Assembly: GCF_963678635.1 (NCBI RefSeq)
Contig: NC_087062.1
Coordinates: 58,730,129 to 58,794,128, forward strand
DNA from: Symsagittifera roscoffensis
Taxonomy: Eukaryota > Xenacoelomorpha > Acoela > Convolutidae
Length of the DNA stretch: 64,000 bases
Direction of reading: 5' to 3'
The notes below the pieces were generated by a model. The model worked only from the letters and a program-made list of their open reading frames with translations, ran no database searches and was not told where the DNA came from. This document shows, piece by piece, positions 1 through 13,000 of the stretch. How positions within the stretch are numbered: position 1 is the first letter of the stretch; each line of letters starts with the position of its first letter. The position numbers and the translations under genes are program-made.

Positions 1-853
1 GTGCAGTCGCAAAATTAGGCGGTTGGAGTCCTGATCGAGCGAGGACGTTCTTCCTCAAGATTTGATCCCCGTAAGTTCTAATTTACCTTAGTTTTTTGGT
101 AAACAGGCCCTACAATTACTCTAATGAACCCTTTGGCGCCAAAATAAACTAAATTTTTTGAGTGATCATAACATTTAAGATGATTTTTTTGCGATGATGA
201 AGTTTTTTGAAAAAAAAATGGTCTTCGTAGGGCTTTGGGAGGGCTTGGAAGAATTTGTTCGGCCTAAAAAAATGGTTTACAAAGTTAAGAAGATGTTAAA
301 TTTGCGCATGTGTCGGTTTGTTTGTGTGTATGTGTGTTTGTGGGGGGGGGGGTTGTTTTTAAAAGTAAACTTAACATCTAATTTGCTTTGAAATTAAGAC
401 AGAACTTTTAGGACTTCGGAACGGTCAAATAAAATCAAATAAATATTTTCTAGTAGTGAATATTATTGTTCCGACCATTTGAAAAATGGAGAGAAAATTT
501 GTTTTCAGGTGTGTTTTAAATTTTTATTTTTTTGTTTTTCCATGCAAAATCAGCTACCACTAAAAATTATTGGAGAGAATTGAGTGATATATCATATTAA
601 AGCTCTTACAGCAAATTATTTTTTTTTGTTTTTTTTAGTTTTTTTTTCAAAATATGTTGCCGTGTTTGCCTATTTTACTGCGAATGTCGAATATGCCTAA
701 AGTATAGTCATATTTCAGATCCTTTTTTCACACCACGCAGAAAAAAAACTACACTTATTTGAAGAAAAACAAAAAACTTTTTTCTCGTAGTTTTTAAAAA
801 CTATGATCGGAATATTCTGTGCTACTTGCGCAGTAACCGGCTATCCTTGTTAC

Positions 854-1009
854 CGTTTGCATGCGCACTGTTTCCGATTGTTGTTGAGGTGCTCTGTCGA
901 TGTTCTTCTTCGCGAGGTCTTGCAGCAGTCTGACAGTCATTCCAGCCACAAGCAGCAGCGTCGGCACTCCGAAAAAAGTGATTGTGTTGGAAAAATGCAC
1001 TCCCGCTGC
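854..1009 (-). CDS. GPCR exon: TM5 and start of third intracellular loop
   Basis: Open 52-codon exon (phase 0) bounded by an acceptor TATAG/GCA at 1010 and a weaker donor G/GTAACA at 853. It encodes a hydrophobic helix with F-G-V-P then T-L-L-L-V-A-G (the F5.47-x-x-P5.50 pattern of class A TM5), followed by a charged, Gln-rich loop (K-K-N-I-D-R, then Q-Q-Q-S-E-T). If the donor is not used, the frame runs on to a stop near 794. Assignment to the same gene as the TM3 exon rests on strand, order and topology; the linking TM4 exon was not seen. Confidence 0.55.
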
Positions 1010-4000
1010 CTATAAAACCCAAAAATATATTCGTAGTTTCTGCGATTCGCAAAGGATTTAAGAAATACTTTCCAGCCAGCTTAAGCAATTTTTACCCTTA
1101 ATATAGACTGAGTTATTTAGATGAGCGAAGCTCTTTATAGAGACTCAAGGCTGGAACTTTCTTGTGGTACCACGATTGCAGCCGAAATCGGCCGAGCTGT
1201 GGTAGACCCGAAGCTAGAGGTATCATTGCAGTGGCATGGGATCGATTGCACTATCTGACGATCTCGAAGTAAAGGCCTTACCATTATGATAAGTGCCTTG
1301 GTAAATACAATCTTAGTTAATGATTTATAAATCAAATGAAAAGAGCAGTTTGGGCTATAATTTAGAATTCGGGAAAGTTGGATTTCAGAATCAAAATTGC
1401 CTTTAAAAAAATAGTGAAAATGGCAGATAGCTAAAATCAAATTTCGTAACTTTTACAATTTCAGGATTGTTTTGCCTTAGCTAAATGCTTAATGCTTAAA
1501 AGAAGCGACAAAAATTGTTTCGATGACCTAACCTGGCTGCAGTCTGGACCATCATCAAATGACAATCTACCTAGAACAATTCTAGGGATTCCAAGTATCA
1601 CGAGAGTCAGAAGAAACACTGATATGGGTATCCAAGCACTCCTGGAGCAGGACGACGAAACTCAACCACTTAAACCTCACTTGATATTTTAAATACAATT
1701 TTATTATAAAAATTCGACACTAGTTTTGGGTTAACAATTTTAAGAGAGAACAAAAAAATTGATTGCTGTTTAAATATCATAGAATATTCCGACTACACTG
1801 ATGTAGAATTTTTTTTTCAAATTTCAAAAAATAATTTCAAAAAAATTTCAATTTTTTTATTTTATCCGAAAAATCATGTTATTTTCTCTGAAAAAGGAGA
1901 TTAAATTCGGCACAAAAAATTTAAAATGAAGGATATTAACAGCAATGAGGGATTATAATAAAAATTGTAGCAGAAATAAGTTGTAAACCAGTCTCTGATT
2001 AAATCCTGTCGGCCTTCATCTAATTTTCCTTGGAAAACCAAAACAAAACGACCAGTTTTTGTCTATTTATTACCCCAAAACTATAGTAAACTTGCTTCTA
2101 CAGGCTTTTTTCTGGTAGTCCGTATCTAAAAATGAAAAAGAAAAATAAGTTCTTCCGGTCACATGTGGCATGATAGGAACAATAAAAAAAGGTTTTTACG
2201 TTTTTAAAGGTTTTCCATCAATTGTATAACTTTTTAATAGAGTTACTGGGTTTAGGAGTTAGTATCACAGAAAAATGTTTTATCTATTTTTTTGGTGTAA
2301 TCGGTTCCCTTTAAAAATTGTAAGCCCATAGTTTTCATCGTGTCAGGACATTTGTGTCCCGGACTTTTAAGTCCCGGCGAAACAGTCCAAAATGCAAAAA
2401 GTGTCCAAGACATTTGGTTCCCAGATAAAATTGTCCGGTCTATTGCCCTTTAAATTAATGACCGGATTATTTTGATGAGCTCTTAATAGAAAGGATTAAG
2501 TCGAGAAGGCCACGCAACTTGTTTCGATGACCAGCAATTAGACCAGAAATTACTTAGCGCAGCATATTAGAGACAAAACTAACACAGGACCCAAATCATT
2601 CACACATACCTACACAATAATCGCTTGATTGATGATATTCCCAAATGTAGACACGAGATATCATAATTTCATTTTTACTGCTCTCGAATTCGTGTTGACC
2701 AAGGAAACTTTTATGACAAATAACAACGAAATGCTAGTTTATGATGCATACGCGTACTTTAAACATCTATCTCTAACAGACACCTCAGTTTCGTGGCGAT
2801 GTGTTTTATCTTAATGCATTTTAATTCAAAATAAAGCCACTATCATAAATGATCACAATCACGTTCACAATCCGGCCGATATTGAATCCGACATTGATCC
2901 AGCCAAGCAATAATTTTCAATAAATTTTTGTAAGTTGAACTTTTCCCCCGAAAATTTCAAAATTGAACTAGACCCGTTTTGAAAAAGACAAAATGATCAA
3001 TGTAATCAAGCTTTTCCCATCCTTTTCCCCTTTGACTCAATTAAGTCAACCCATTTCATCTTTGCCCTAGTTTATCCAATTTTGGGTTTTTCAATTTCAA
3101 ACATTGACCAAATTACGAAAATTTTTGTCGGACCCGCGATTTGAAGCTGGGAACTTTTGACCCTGAGACTTATGACTTCATCGCTCGGCGAAATACGCTT
3201 TTAAATTTCAAAATATTCTCGAAAGTTTTGTCTCACTTTGACTGTTCTATGGCTAATTGATAGGCATAGAATCTAATTATAGAACGATCAAACAACCTCA
3301 AAAGATCAAAGCCTTAAAGATAACGGCTCTTTTTCCTTTTCCCCCACCACACATGAGCATCAGTTTTATGGTCTAACGAGTGGTTTTACATGGTTACAGA
3401 TGAAGACCAAATATGTTTGTCATGGCCTAATCTAGTTGCATGTCAATTTTCATGACAATCGGACAATGCAAGCAGTAATTTTAATTATAAAAATTGCAGG
3501 TGGGGGAAAAGGAAAAAAAGCCAAGATCACAAGGTCAAATCAAAGAAATCAGTTTCGCAAAATAGTTTTGGACATTTTTGTCTGAGACATAAATGTCTGG
3601 TACAATTTTATATTTTTGGACTGTTTTGTCAAGGACACAAATGTCAGAGACACAAATGTCTTTGCACCATTTTTCATAAAGGTAAATTGTATTATAAGCA
3701 TTTTTCAGTCTTAAACAATCAAATTTTACTTAGATTTATGTGTTTTGTCCGAAAACACAAGGTCTCAAGTTTCCTCTTTTACTGAAAACCCATAAGTTAA
3801 GTGGCAAGAATCAAACAATTGAAATTCATTTGAACACTCGCCAAAAAAAATATATTATTTTTCACCCTAAAAACGCAACCGTTTGTATATGGGTAGAAAT
3901 TTTTTTACCACACATAATACTACATACTTCATACATTAAACCATACCAGTGAAAAATTTAATAGCTGATATCGCTCGACATCACCTGATGTTCATGTCTG

Positions 4001-7000
4001 TTAGCTGATTTTGCGTTCCCAAATTTTCGTCACCCTTAGGTGATCAGAATAAAAAAATAACTAACTAACTCGACCGCACTGGATTTCCATGAACAATAGT
4101 CGATTACATTTGAGTTTCACTATCAGTGTCTATAAAAGTGAAAAACAGTATTTTATAATCAATTTAAAATGAATATATTGCTACAATTGATCAAATAAAT
4201 ATATTCAATTGGGGGAGGGGGTGTTGGAACTGTGTTTTGATTTTAGTAGGTATAGGAGCAGAAATTCTGCATTACTCAGATGATAAATGCGAGAAACTGA
4301 TCCAAATTTTTGTACGACGCAAAATACAAACAGTGTGGAAAAAAATCGATTTCAATTGATTATAAATGGATTATAATTGATTTTGAGATAAAAAATGAAT
4401 TGCATTAGATTTTTATTTCAATTCTGTTGCCTGCATGCGACATGCAAATTGATTATATTGTTCCTCTATTTTAGACAACAAAATTTTTTTCTTCAAAAAG
4501 TGATTTTTTTTCAAATTACTAATTTGCGGGCGTATAAAAAATTGCAAATAACTAAATGATTTCAAAAAATTATCAGGAAATACTGAATACTTCTGTCTAC
4601 CGAGTGTCGTCTTCAGTTCAGAGTAAAATTCATTTGAGAGTGTTTTCTTTAAAAATTAAAAACATTAGAAGAAAATTGTTCATTTTTTCTACCATGAATT
4701 TGCCTTTTATTCGCAAGATGTGGTTAAGTTCAGTCCCTTGTGGTGCAGTGCATCTTGTACCACACACCCTTTTCTATGGCCAGAACTCGGTCCACGGCAA
4801 CCAGAACCATCAGCCAGTCAGGTGTGAGCATGAAGATGAATATGAGAAAGAGGGACAACTTGCATGAGATCTGAGATACATACACGACACAAGAGTCCAC
4901 GTCTGAAAAACGAAGAATATGATGGCTAAAATTGAACCAAACAATGGAATGAAACATTTTGGATATGCTTTTAAAAAGACGCCACTACCAATTTATAGAA
5001 CCAAAACCTAACCTAACATACTTAATCCGTACAAATTCTTTATTTCTGCCCAGATCGTAATTTTGATGGGGAGAGCGCGCCAAAAAAAATACGGAATAAG
5101 TTTTTCCAAAAGTGCCTACAAAATAAACAAGACGGCTCGTATCAGGGCGAAGCCCTGAATGTTCCGACTGCCTTTTAAGGTTTATGGAGCAGTAATAACA
5201 TTAAAAAATTCAATGAAATAAAATAAAATGAAAAAAAAATTTTATCTAAAATTTGAAATTTTTTATGAAAATATCACCCCACACGCCATATAAAATACAA
5301 AGGGATAGACTTTACTCCTTGTAACAAACCAATTATGGCAAATAAGCTTCTTTTAACCTATTTGGAACGATTTCTAAGACGGATTAACTCTCCGCTTACG
5401 CGTTAATAGCGCGAAATATATCGCGCATTAATTGTCCCAAATTGGCCAAAATGGCAATCTTTAAACCCCCGTAACTTTACGAAAAATGATCACAGGTGAA
5501 TTATCTTTTCAAATTTGAGCTCAGGGAAACAATACCTTTCGAATGATAATAAAAAAAACTCCGTCAAAAATGGCTAGTTAAAAAGTCGAAATTTGTCTGA
5601 AGAAAAAAAAACCCACCCCGAGCACAAATATTCCGTTACTTTCGTATCGAAAGTCGGAACAACAAGACTGCTCGTATCAGGGCAAAACCCTGAATGTTCC
5701 GACTGCCTTTTAAGGTTTATGGAGCAGTAATAACATTAAAAAAATCAATGAAATAAAATAAAATGAAAAAAAAATTTTACCTGAAATTTGAAATTTTTTA
5801 TGAAAATCATCCCCGCACACGCCATATAAAATACAAAAGGATAGACTTTACTCCTTGTAACAAACCAATTATGGCAAATAAGCTTCTTTTAACCTATTTG
5901 GAACGATTTCTAAGACGGATTATTTCTCCGCTTACGCGTTAATAGCGAAAAATATATCGCGCATTAATTGTCCCAAATTGGCCGAAATGGCAATCTTTAA
6001 ACACCCGTAACTTTACGAAAAATGATCACAGGTGAAATATCTTTTCAAATTTGAGCTCAGGACAACAATAACTTTCGAATGATAATAAAAAATTCCGTCA
6101 AAAATGGCTAGTTAAAAAGTCGAAATTTGTCAGAAGAAAAAAAAACCCACCCCGAGCACAAATATTCCGTTACTTTCGTATCGAAAGTCGGAACAATAAA
6201 ACTAGACAAAAAATTGGCCTGAAAAATAAAACTGTTAACCTAAAACCTAAAGTGCCTACAGGTCGTTTTTCTTCTGTTTATTTTCAAAAATTCGCCTGCG
6301 GCGCAGACAATTTTATCAAAATAGGATCTATGTAGTCTTTTAGGAGATTTTTTCAAAGTTCCCCCTTTGAGATTACCCTAGATCCGCGCCGGCTATATTC
6401 GGATTTTCTCTGAAACGGTTGAAAATCTAAAAACAATTACTGAAATTTTTCATACAGAACTCTATGTAGTTTTCAGACATTTCTAGAGAACGGTTTGCGA
6501 CATCTATTTCTTAAAAGAGAAGCAGTATGCTTTTAGTGAAAATCGATTCCTGGCCAATTCCTTGCCAGCTAACACATAAATTATAATAGATTCTGCAAAA
6601 ACAGTTCAATCTTATTCTGCAATATGAATCATTTTTAATGAAATAAGGTACTCGGTTCTATAATTTGTCTTTCATTTCAGCATGGTTCATGGTTAATAGC
6701 CTCATAATATGGTTTAATAAGACCGGATGTGATCGAAATTACATAGAATTATAGAACCTATTCCAAACAAATCTGAATCTAAAATCTATCATAATACTAA
6801 AAAATTAAGCGGCTTAAAACAATCGATAAAAATACTAATGTCGGTTATAAACCGGTGTATGCTTAATCGTCCCAAAAGATAAAACTACATTATCTCAAAT
6901 TATCAATCCTTGAGAAAACCCTGCTAACACAGCCAAAGTTTGTGACAGGGATTTGCATTAATTAATCTGAGTTTCTTGATACTGAGCTAGAGCTTCTTCA

Positions 7001-10000
7001 TACTGAAACCTCTTCAAACGCAAATTCAACAAAAACAGTTTAAAAATTCGCTTCTACTAAAGTATCTTTCTCAAGAGGCACAAATTTTTTGATGCATGAT
7101 TGTTCTGTTTACGAGGTTGTCTTTGCCTTTTGAATTCCACTTGATTGTTGAACATAACTTGCTCTCGTCAACCACCCGGGATGATCTCCATAGACCGAAA
7201 AAGCTAATCAAACAATTCCATAAAGTAATTCTTTGAAAAATTCTGACGCGGCGTTTTCTTGTTTTGGCATTGAATTCGGTTTTTTGTCACAGGCAAAGAA
7301 TGATTATAAAACAATTTTCATAAATAAAGATAGTATAATCAGCTATTTTTTGATGGCGACAGTTTTTTTTCGAAATTGCTCCAAAAACAAATTTTGTTTT
7401 TTTTTGAGCGCAAGACGTGCTTTATGCTCGAACTAATTTTTTCCAAAAAAAAATGTGTGCATAAGGTAGTCCTGGATACACAAAAGTTGGGCTAATTAAC
7501 CGTTTCTCTTGATAACTTTTTTCAAAAGCTCAAAAAGATCATATTTTTTGTGTTGCGTATTTCTTTATGCCTTGGACAAGGCATGATTGATAAAATATTC
7601 AGATTAAAAGTCATCTTTGAAAATTTTACCCAAATTCAGAAAATCGCTACTTTTTTATTTTGTTTGTGTAAGACTTCTATACTCAAGTCACTTCCGATGC
7701 ATTGTATATGCATGACTGTTAATTCTTTCATGACTCTAGCGCTGCGTAACCAAGGTCTTTACCGCTTGTGTTCGGTTAAACAAACACAACCAAAAAATTT
7801 TAAGGAAAAATCAGTTTAACAAAAAAAAAAATTTTGGTCTATGGGAAAACGCTAGTCATACAATTTCCATATATGAAAAATCACTAATCATTAGTTTTTT
7901 TTGCAATTTTCTGTACTTATGTCGTCAGTACTTAACTTTCTGTACACAATTGCATGAAAAGTCAATGATTAACTTTTTCCATATATGAAAAACGTATGAT
8001 TATCATTTTCGGCCAGCCGGGAATTTTGAAAATATGAGAAAAAAAGAGACCGAAAAACAATTTTCAAAATTACATAAAGCTTTATACGTTTTTTCTGGAT
8101 GGCACAAAATTTCAATCAGAGGAGCTTGAAAAATAAGTTGAATTAATAGTTGCAAAATCATTTATTTGGATTGCTAGTTTTAAAAATCAATTGATTTCGA
8201 TCAGTTTTACTGGTCTAAATCAAATTTTTTTAATGTTTGTATTCTGAACTTACTTTTTGTCCACCAAAATTTGTTAAGTTTGAGGAGAAGGTGCCAAATT
8301 CAATTTTCATAGGCAAAAATTTAATGCCATTGTTGTGATTCGTAATTTAACTTGCATTTATTGCAAACTTTTTTATCTTAATTAGTTAACAGGTTACTTA
8401 CATATGACCTTCACTCGCCATTTTCTCCGGCGGAGAGAACGATCTCTCACTTTTTAATGTTTTAACTTTTTACTAATTCTTTTATTCTTTTATTTTTACT
8501 TTTATTCTTTTATTCTTTTTAACTGTATAACTTAGAATTAGCTACAACAAAGTAATATTTTATCATGGCGCAGTCAAATAACGAATCTAACGTGAGAGGA
8601 ATACCTCCATTTTGGCAAAACAATACCGTAGATCCCCCATTCCCTGGGAAGATTGGAGCGATCTGTTTCACTTAGCTATAATCGGTAAAGAAAATATAGA
8701 AATCGAAAACATACTAAATCCTTCGGAGAGACATCATCCTTAACATCCAAATTTGGAAAATCCGTTGGACGGCGAAACGGAAAACCAAAGAAAGTCGAGA
8801 ATGGACAGAAATGTTCAGGAACAGAGACGCTACGACGAAGAGGAATCAGCTTCCATTAAATCAGAAACCAAGAAATTCAATGGAATGCGACTAGAGGAAG
8901 CAGACAAAAAATTATGATCAGTCTTGCACCTGGCCTTAGGAACCAAAGGAAAAAGAATCTTCGGACAAAAATTTACAAAGGTAAAAATCTTGCAATTTTC
9001 ATTTAACGAATTTTGGGATTTCCTAGCAATCGCCTTTGTAAGAAAGACAAACGTCACATTTGAGCGACACAAATTGCTAAACCGAAATCAATGTGATAGA
9101 GAACCTCTCGAACAATTTTGAGGTGCCTTATCAGAAATGGCTAAAAAGTGCGACATAGCCGTGGGAGAAGAAGAGTGGATTAGAGATATTTTCATAAACA
9201 ACATGAAAAACTACGACAACCAAAGGAAATTTTTAACAGAAACTCTTCCACCACGAGAAGCACTAAAACGTAGCACTCATCGATGAAAAGGGATTTTTAA
9301 ACCAGTTAAAATTTACAAATAATTTTAAATCCAACGGATCATCTGTACATAAACCGCACAGCCATTTCACTGTAAAAAGAGAGCCAACTCTCAATATAGA
9401 AAAGAGCAACAACTTACTTTTTGTCCACCAAAATTTGTTAAGTTTGAGGAGAAGGGGCCAAATTCAATTTTCATAGGCAAAAATTTAAAGCCATTGTTGT
9501 GATTCGTAATTTAACTTGCATTTATTGCAAACTTTTTTATCTTAATTAGTTAACAGGTCACTTACATATGACCTTCACTCGCCATTTTCTCCGGCGGAGA
9601 GAACGATCTCTCACTTTTTAATGTTTTAACTTTTTATTAATTCTTTTATTCTTTTATTTTTACTTTTATTCTTTTATTCTTTTTAACTGTATAACTTAGA
9701 ATTAGCTACAACAAAGTAATATTTTATCATGGCGCAGTCAAATAACGAATCTAACGTGAGAGGAATACCTCCATTTTGGCAAAACAATACCGTAGATCCC
9801 CCATTCCCTGGGAAGATTGGAGCGATCTGTTTCACTTAGCTATAATCGGTAAAGAAAATATAGAAATCGAAAACATACTAAATCCTTCGGAGAGACATCA
9901 TCCTTTACATCCAAATTTGGAAAATCCGTTGGACGGCGAAACGGAAAACCAAAGAAAGTCGAGAATGGACAGAAATGTTCAGGAACAGAGACGCTACGAC

Positions 10001-13000
10001 GAAGAGGAATCAGCTTCCATTAAATCAGAAACCAAGAAATTCAATGGAATGCGACTAGAGGAAGCAGACAAAAAATTATGATCAGTCTTGCACCTGGCCT
10101 TAGGAACCAAAGGAAAAAGAATCTTCGGACAAAAATTTACAAAGGTAAAAATCTTGCAAATTTCATTTAACGAATTTTGGGATTTCCTAGCAATCGCCTT
10201 TGTAAGAAAGACAAACGTCACATTTGAGCGACACAAATTGCTAAACCGAAATCAACGTGATAGAGAACCTCTCGAACAATTTTGAGGTGCCTTATCAGAA
10301 ATGGCTAAAAAGTGCGACATAGCCGTGGGAGAAGAAGAGTGGATTAGAGATATTTTCATAAACAACATGAAAAACTACGACAACCAAAGGAAATTTTTAA
10401 CAGAAACTCTTCCACCACGAGAAGCACTAAAACGTAGCACTCATCGATGAAAAGAGATTTTTAAACCAGTTAAAATTTACAAATAATTTTAAATCCAACG
10501 GATCATCTGTACATAAACCGCACAGCCATTTCACTGTAAAAAGAGAGCCAATTCTCAATATAGAAAAGAGCAACAACTGTATGAAGTGCGGCGGAACCTC
10601 CTCAAAAGGTCACCTAGCGGTTTGCCCAGCAAAGGATACTACCTGTACCTCCTGTAAATACAAAGGTCACTTTACCAGACTTTGTAGATCTCGTCGTAAA
10701 AATGTAAACATTGTAAATAATCAAATTGTAGATAATACAGATTTTCATCCGTCGGATATCCCGGATTTAAATACGGACCATGTAGATAGAGAGTGTTGTG
10801 GCGTCATAAACGCATGGTCGGAATCTGGACAAAGCGAAAACGACGATTACTCTGTATTAAATGTAACTACAATTTTCGACGATGACGGAAAATAACTGAA
10901 GAAATTATTAAATATTGGTCTCGGAAAAGAGAATCAAGTTATTTTAAATATGCAAGTGGACTCAGCTAGCCCGGTTAGTTTCCCCAAGAAAAACGTTTTA
11001 CACGAACTGAAACTTCGAGACCCTTGATTGAAAATCTATCCGTTGGACAAAGCAACAGAGGATCTTTACCCTGGATTCACTGACAACGCTATAAACATTT
11101 CTGGAAAGGTGATACTCCCGATCTTCTCAAACGGTTGGTCACACAACGACTGTCGTTTCTTCTTGGCCGAGGAACAAGAGAGAAACATCCTAGGAAATGA
11201 CAACCTGCCCAAAGTGGGGATAGAAGTCTCGCAGAAGTACTTCCCACGTTTCCAGACTCACAAGCAGTGTAAGTCCATAAATTCTATTTCTCCATCATAC
11301 AAAGATAGGGAAATCTTAAACATATCAAAATCAATTAAAAACTTGTTCCTTCGGATTGGAAAAATGAAAAACCAGATGAAAATTACCCATTTTCACGAAC
11401 CCCTAAAACCGATTCAACTAAAAGGAAGACGAGTGCCCCTCCACTTACTGGATTCAGTTAGGTTAGAACTCAACAGATTAAAAGACGAAGGACATATTAA
11501 GAAACTAGAAAACTGTGACGAAGATCATTTTATCAGGCCAATAGTCATTACTTGTAAAAAAGACAAATCCATCAAGTTAGTTCTGCATTCAAAGTTTATA
11601 AATAAACAAATATACAAGAACAAATACCAAATGCCGAATATTCACGAACTGGTAGACAATGTCGCGGCACAAATTGCAAGTGATTCCGTTGGAGAAGTGT
11701 GGTTTTAAAAAATGAATAAAGTCAACTCGCATTAGACAAGTTTACCAGCGATCAATGTAATTTCAGTATTGTGGGCGGTGACATTACTGGTACATATCAA
11801 AATTTTAATTGGCTTTTACGGATAAGGTGATATGCCTAACGAATTTCAAAGAGTAATGGACTCAACGTTAGATTCTATCCCTTTTACCAATTGTTACTTA
11901 GATGACATTTTAATTGCTTCCAAAGGAACTTTCTTAGACCACAAGAACATTGTGTTAAAAATTTCATCCCCATTAGACGAAAATAACTTCGCGATCAAAT
12001 GGACAAAATGCAAGTTCTTTAAAAAAAAATCGAATGGCTGGGACTCAAAATCTCGAAAACAGGAATCGTACCTGTATTCGATAATTCGAAAGCAATAAAG
12101 GATTTACCTATTCCAAAAAACTTGAAAGAGTTAAGATCATTTTTCGGATCTATAAACCAAAACATCTGGTTTGTCCCGGAAACATCTTTAGGAAGCCCAC
12201 TTCGACCTTTACTAAACAAGAAATCGATCTTCCAATGGAATGACGATCATACGAAAGAGTTTGAGAAAATTAAACAAGAAATCGTTAACCTCACGGAGAA
12301 AACCCATTTTGACGTAAAACGCAATACTAGAGCGAAAACGGACGCTTCGCACAATGAGTTGGGGGCCTCCCTCGAACAACTCCATGGGAGTGATTGGAAA
12401 ACGATCTCTTTCGCCTCTCGGTTTTTAAATCCGCATGAGTCAAAATATTCCACAAACGAACTCGAACTGTTAGGAGTCTTATGGGCCGTTGAACACTATA
12501 AAAATTACCTGTACGGATCGGAATTTGAAGTAATCACAGACCACAAAGCAAATAATTTCGGCCCTTTTACCCAATCACGGAAATAAAACATATCATAGTA
12601 GAATAACAAGATGGGTGGATAGATTATTACCTTTTATTTTTACAATTAAACATCTGGCAGGAAAAGATATGGGATTCACCGACCTTATTTCTAGGATTCT
12701 ATCTGGAAAAACACTTCCGATATCTCCTTAAGACAAAAAGTTTGTAGAAGCAAATATTATTAAGATTAATAAATCAATTAATCCGTGAAACAAAGAATTA
12801 CCTGCTCAGCCATTGGTTCAAATTTGGAAAAATTACGTTATTACCTCATAGCGTCAGTAATAAAACTAATTAACTCGACTTTTCCAATTTGTTCATCTAA
12901 TCACAATAGAACCAAATTTTGCACTTCAAATTGTATTCCAACGGATTATTCGAACACAAACCCAATAATTATTTCTATTTCTATTTCCGCATTATTTTTA

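Larger units (their letters stand above)
8248..10575 (+). repeat. Recent 1164-bp tandem duplication over the 5' LTR and gag
   Basis: Unit 1 (8248-9411) and unit 2 (9412-10575) differ at only about nine sites by eye (about 99% identity). Each unit contains 83 bp of flanking host DNA, the 5' LTR and the first part of gag. The junctions share the short word AACT (AACT/TACTTTTTG on the left, AACT/GTATGAAG on the right). Both units carry the same gag frameshift and the same two in-frame TGA codons, so the duplication happened after the element was already dead. Unit 1 has an extra TAA at about 8741. Confidence 0.93.

Noticed and set aside
1..70. Possible exon end before GTAAGTTC at the left edge
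   Set aside because: Too short, and no frame stays open across it on the plus strand; on the minus strand no GPCR TM7 feature is visible.
1135..1440. 101-codon minus frame next to the TM5 exon (reads I-P-C-H-C-N-D-T-S)
   Set aside because: No helix or conserved second-loop pattern and no usable splice pair; not convincing as the missing TM4/loop exon.
7550..7819. 89-codon plus frame, Cys/Leu-rich
   Set aside because: No splice context, no family pattern, AT-rich composition; probably chance.
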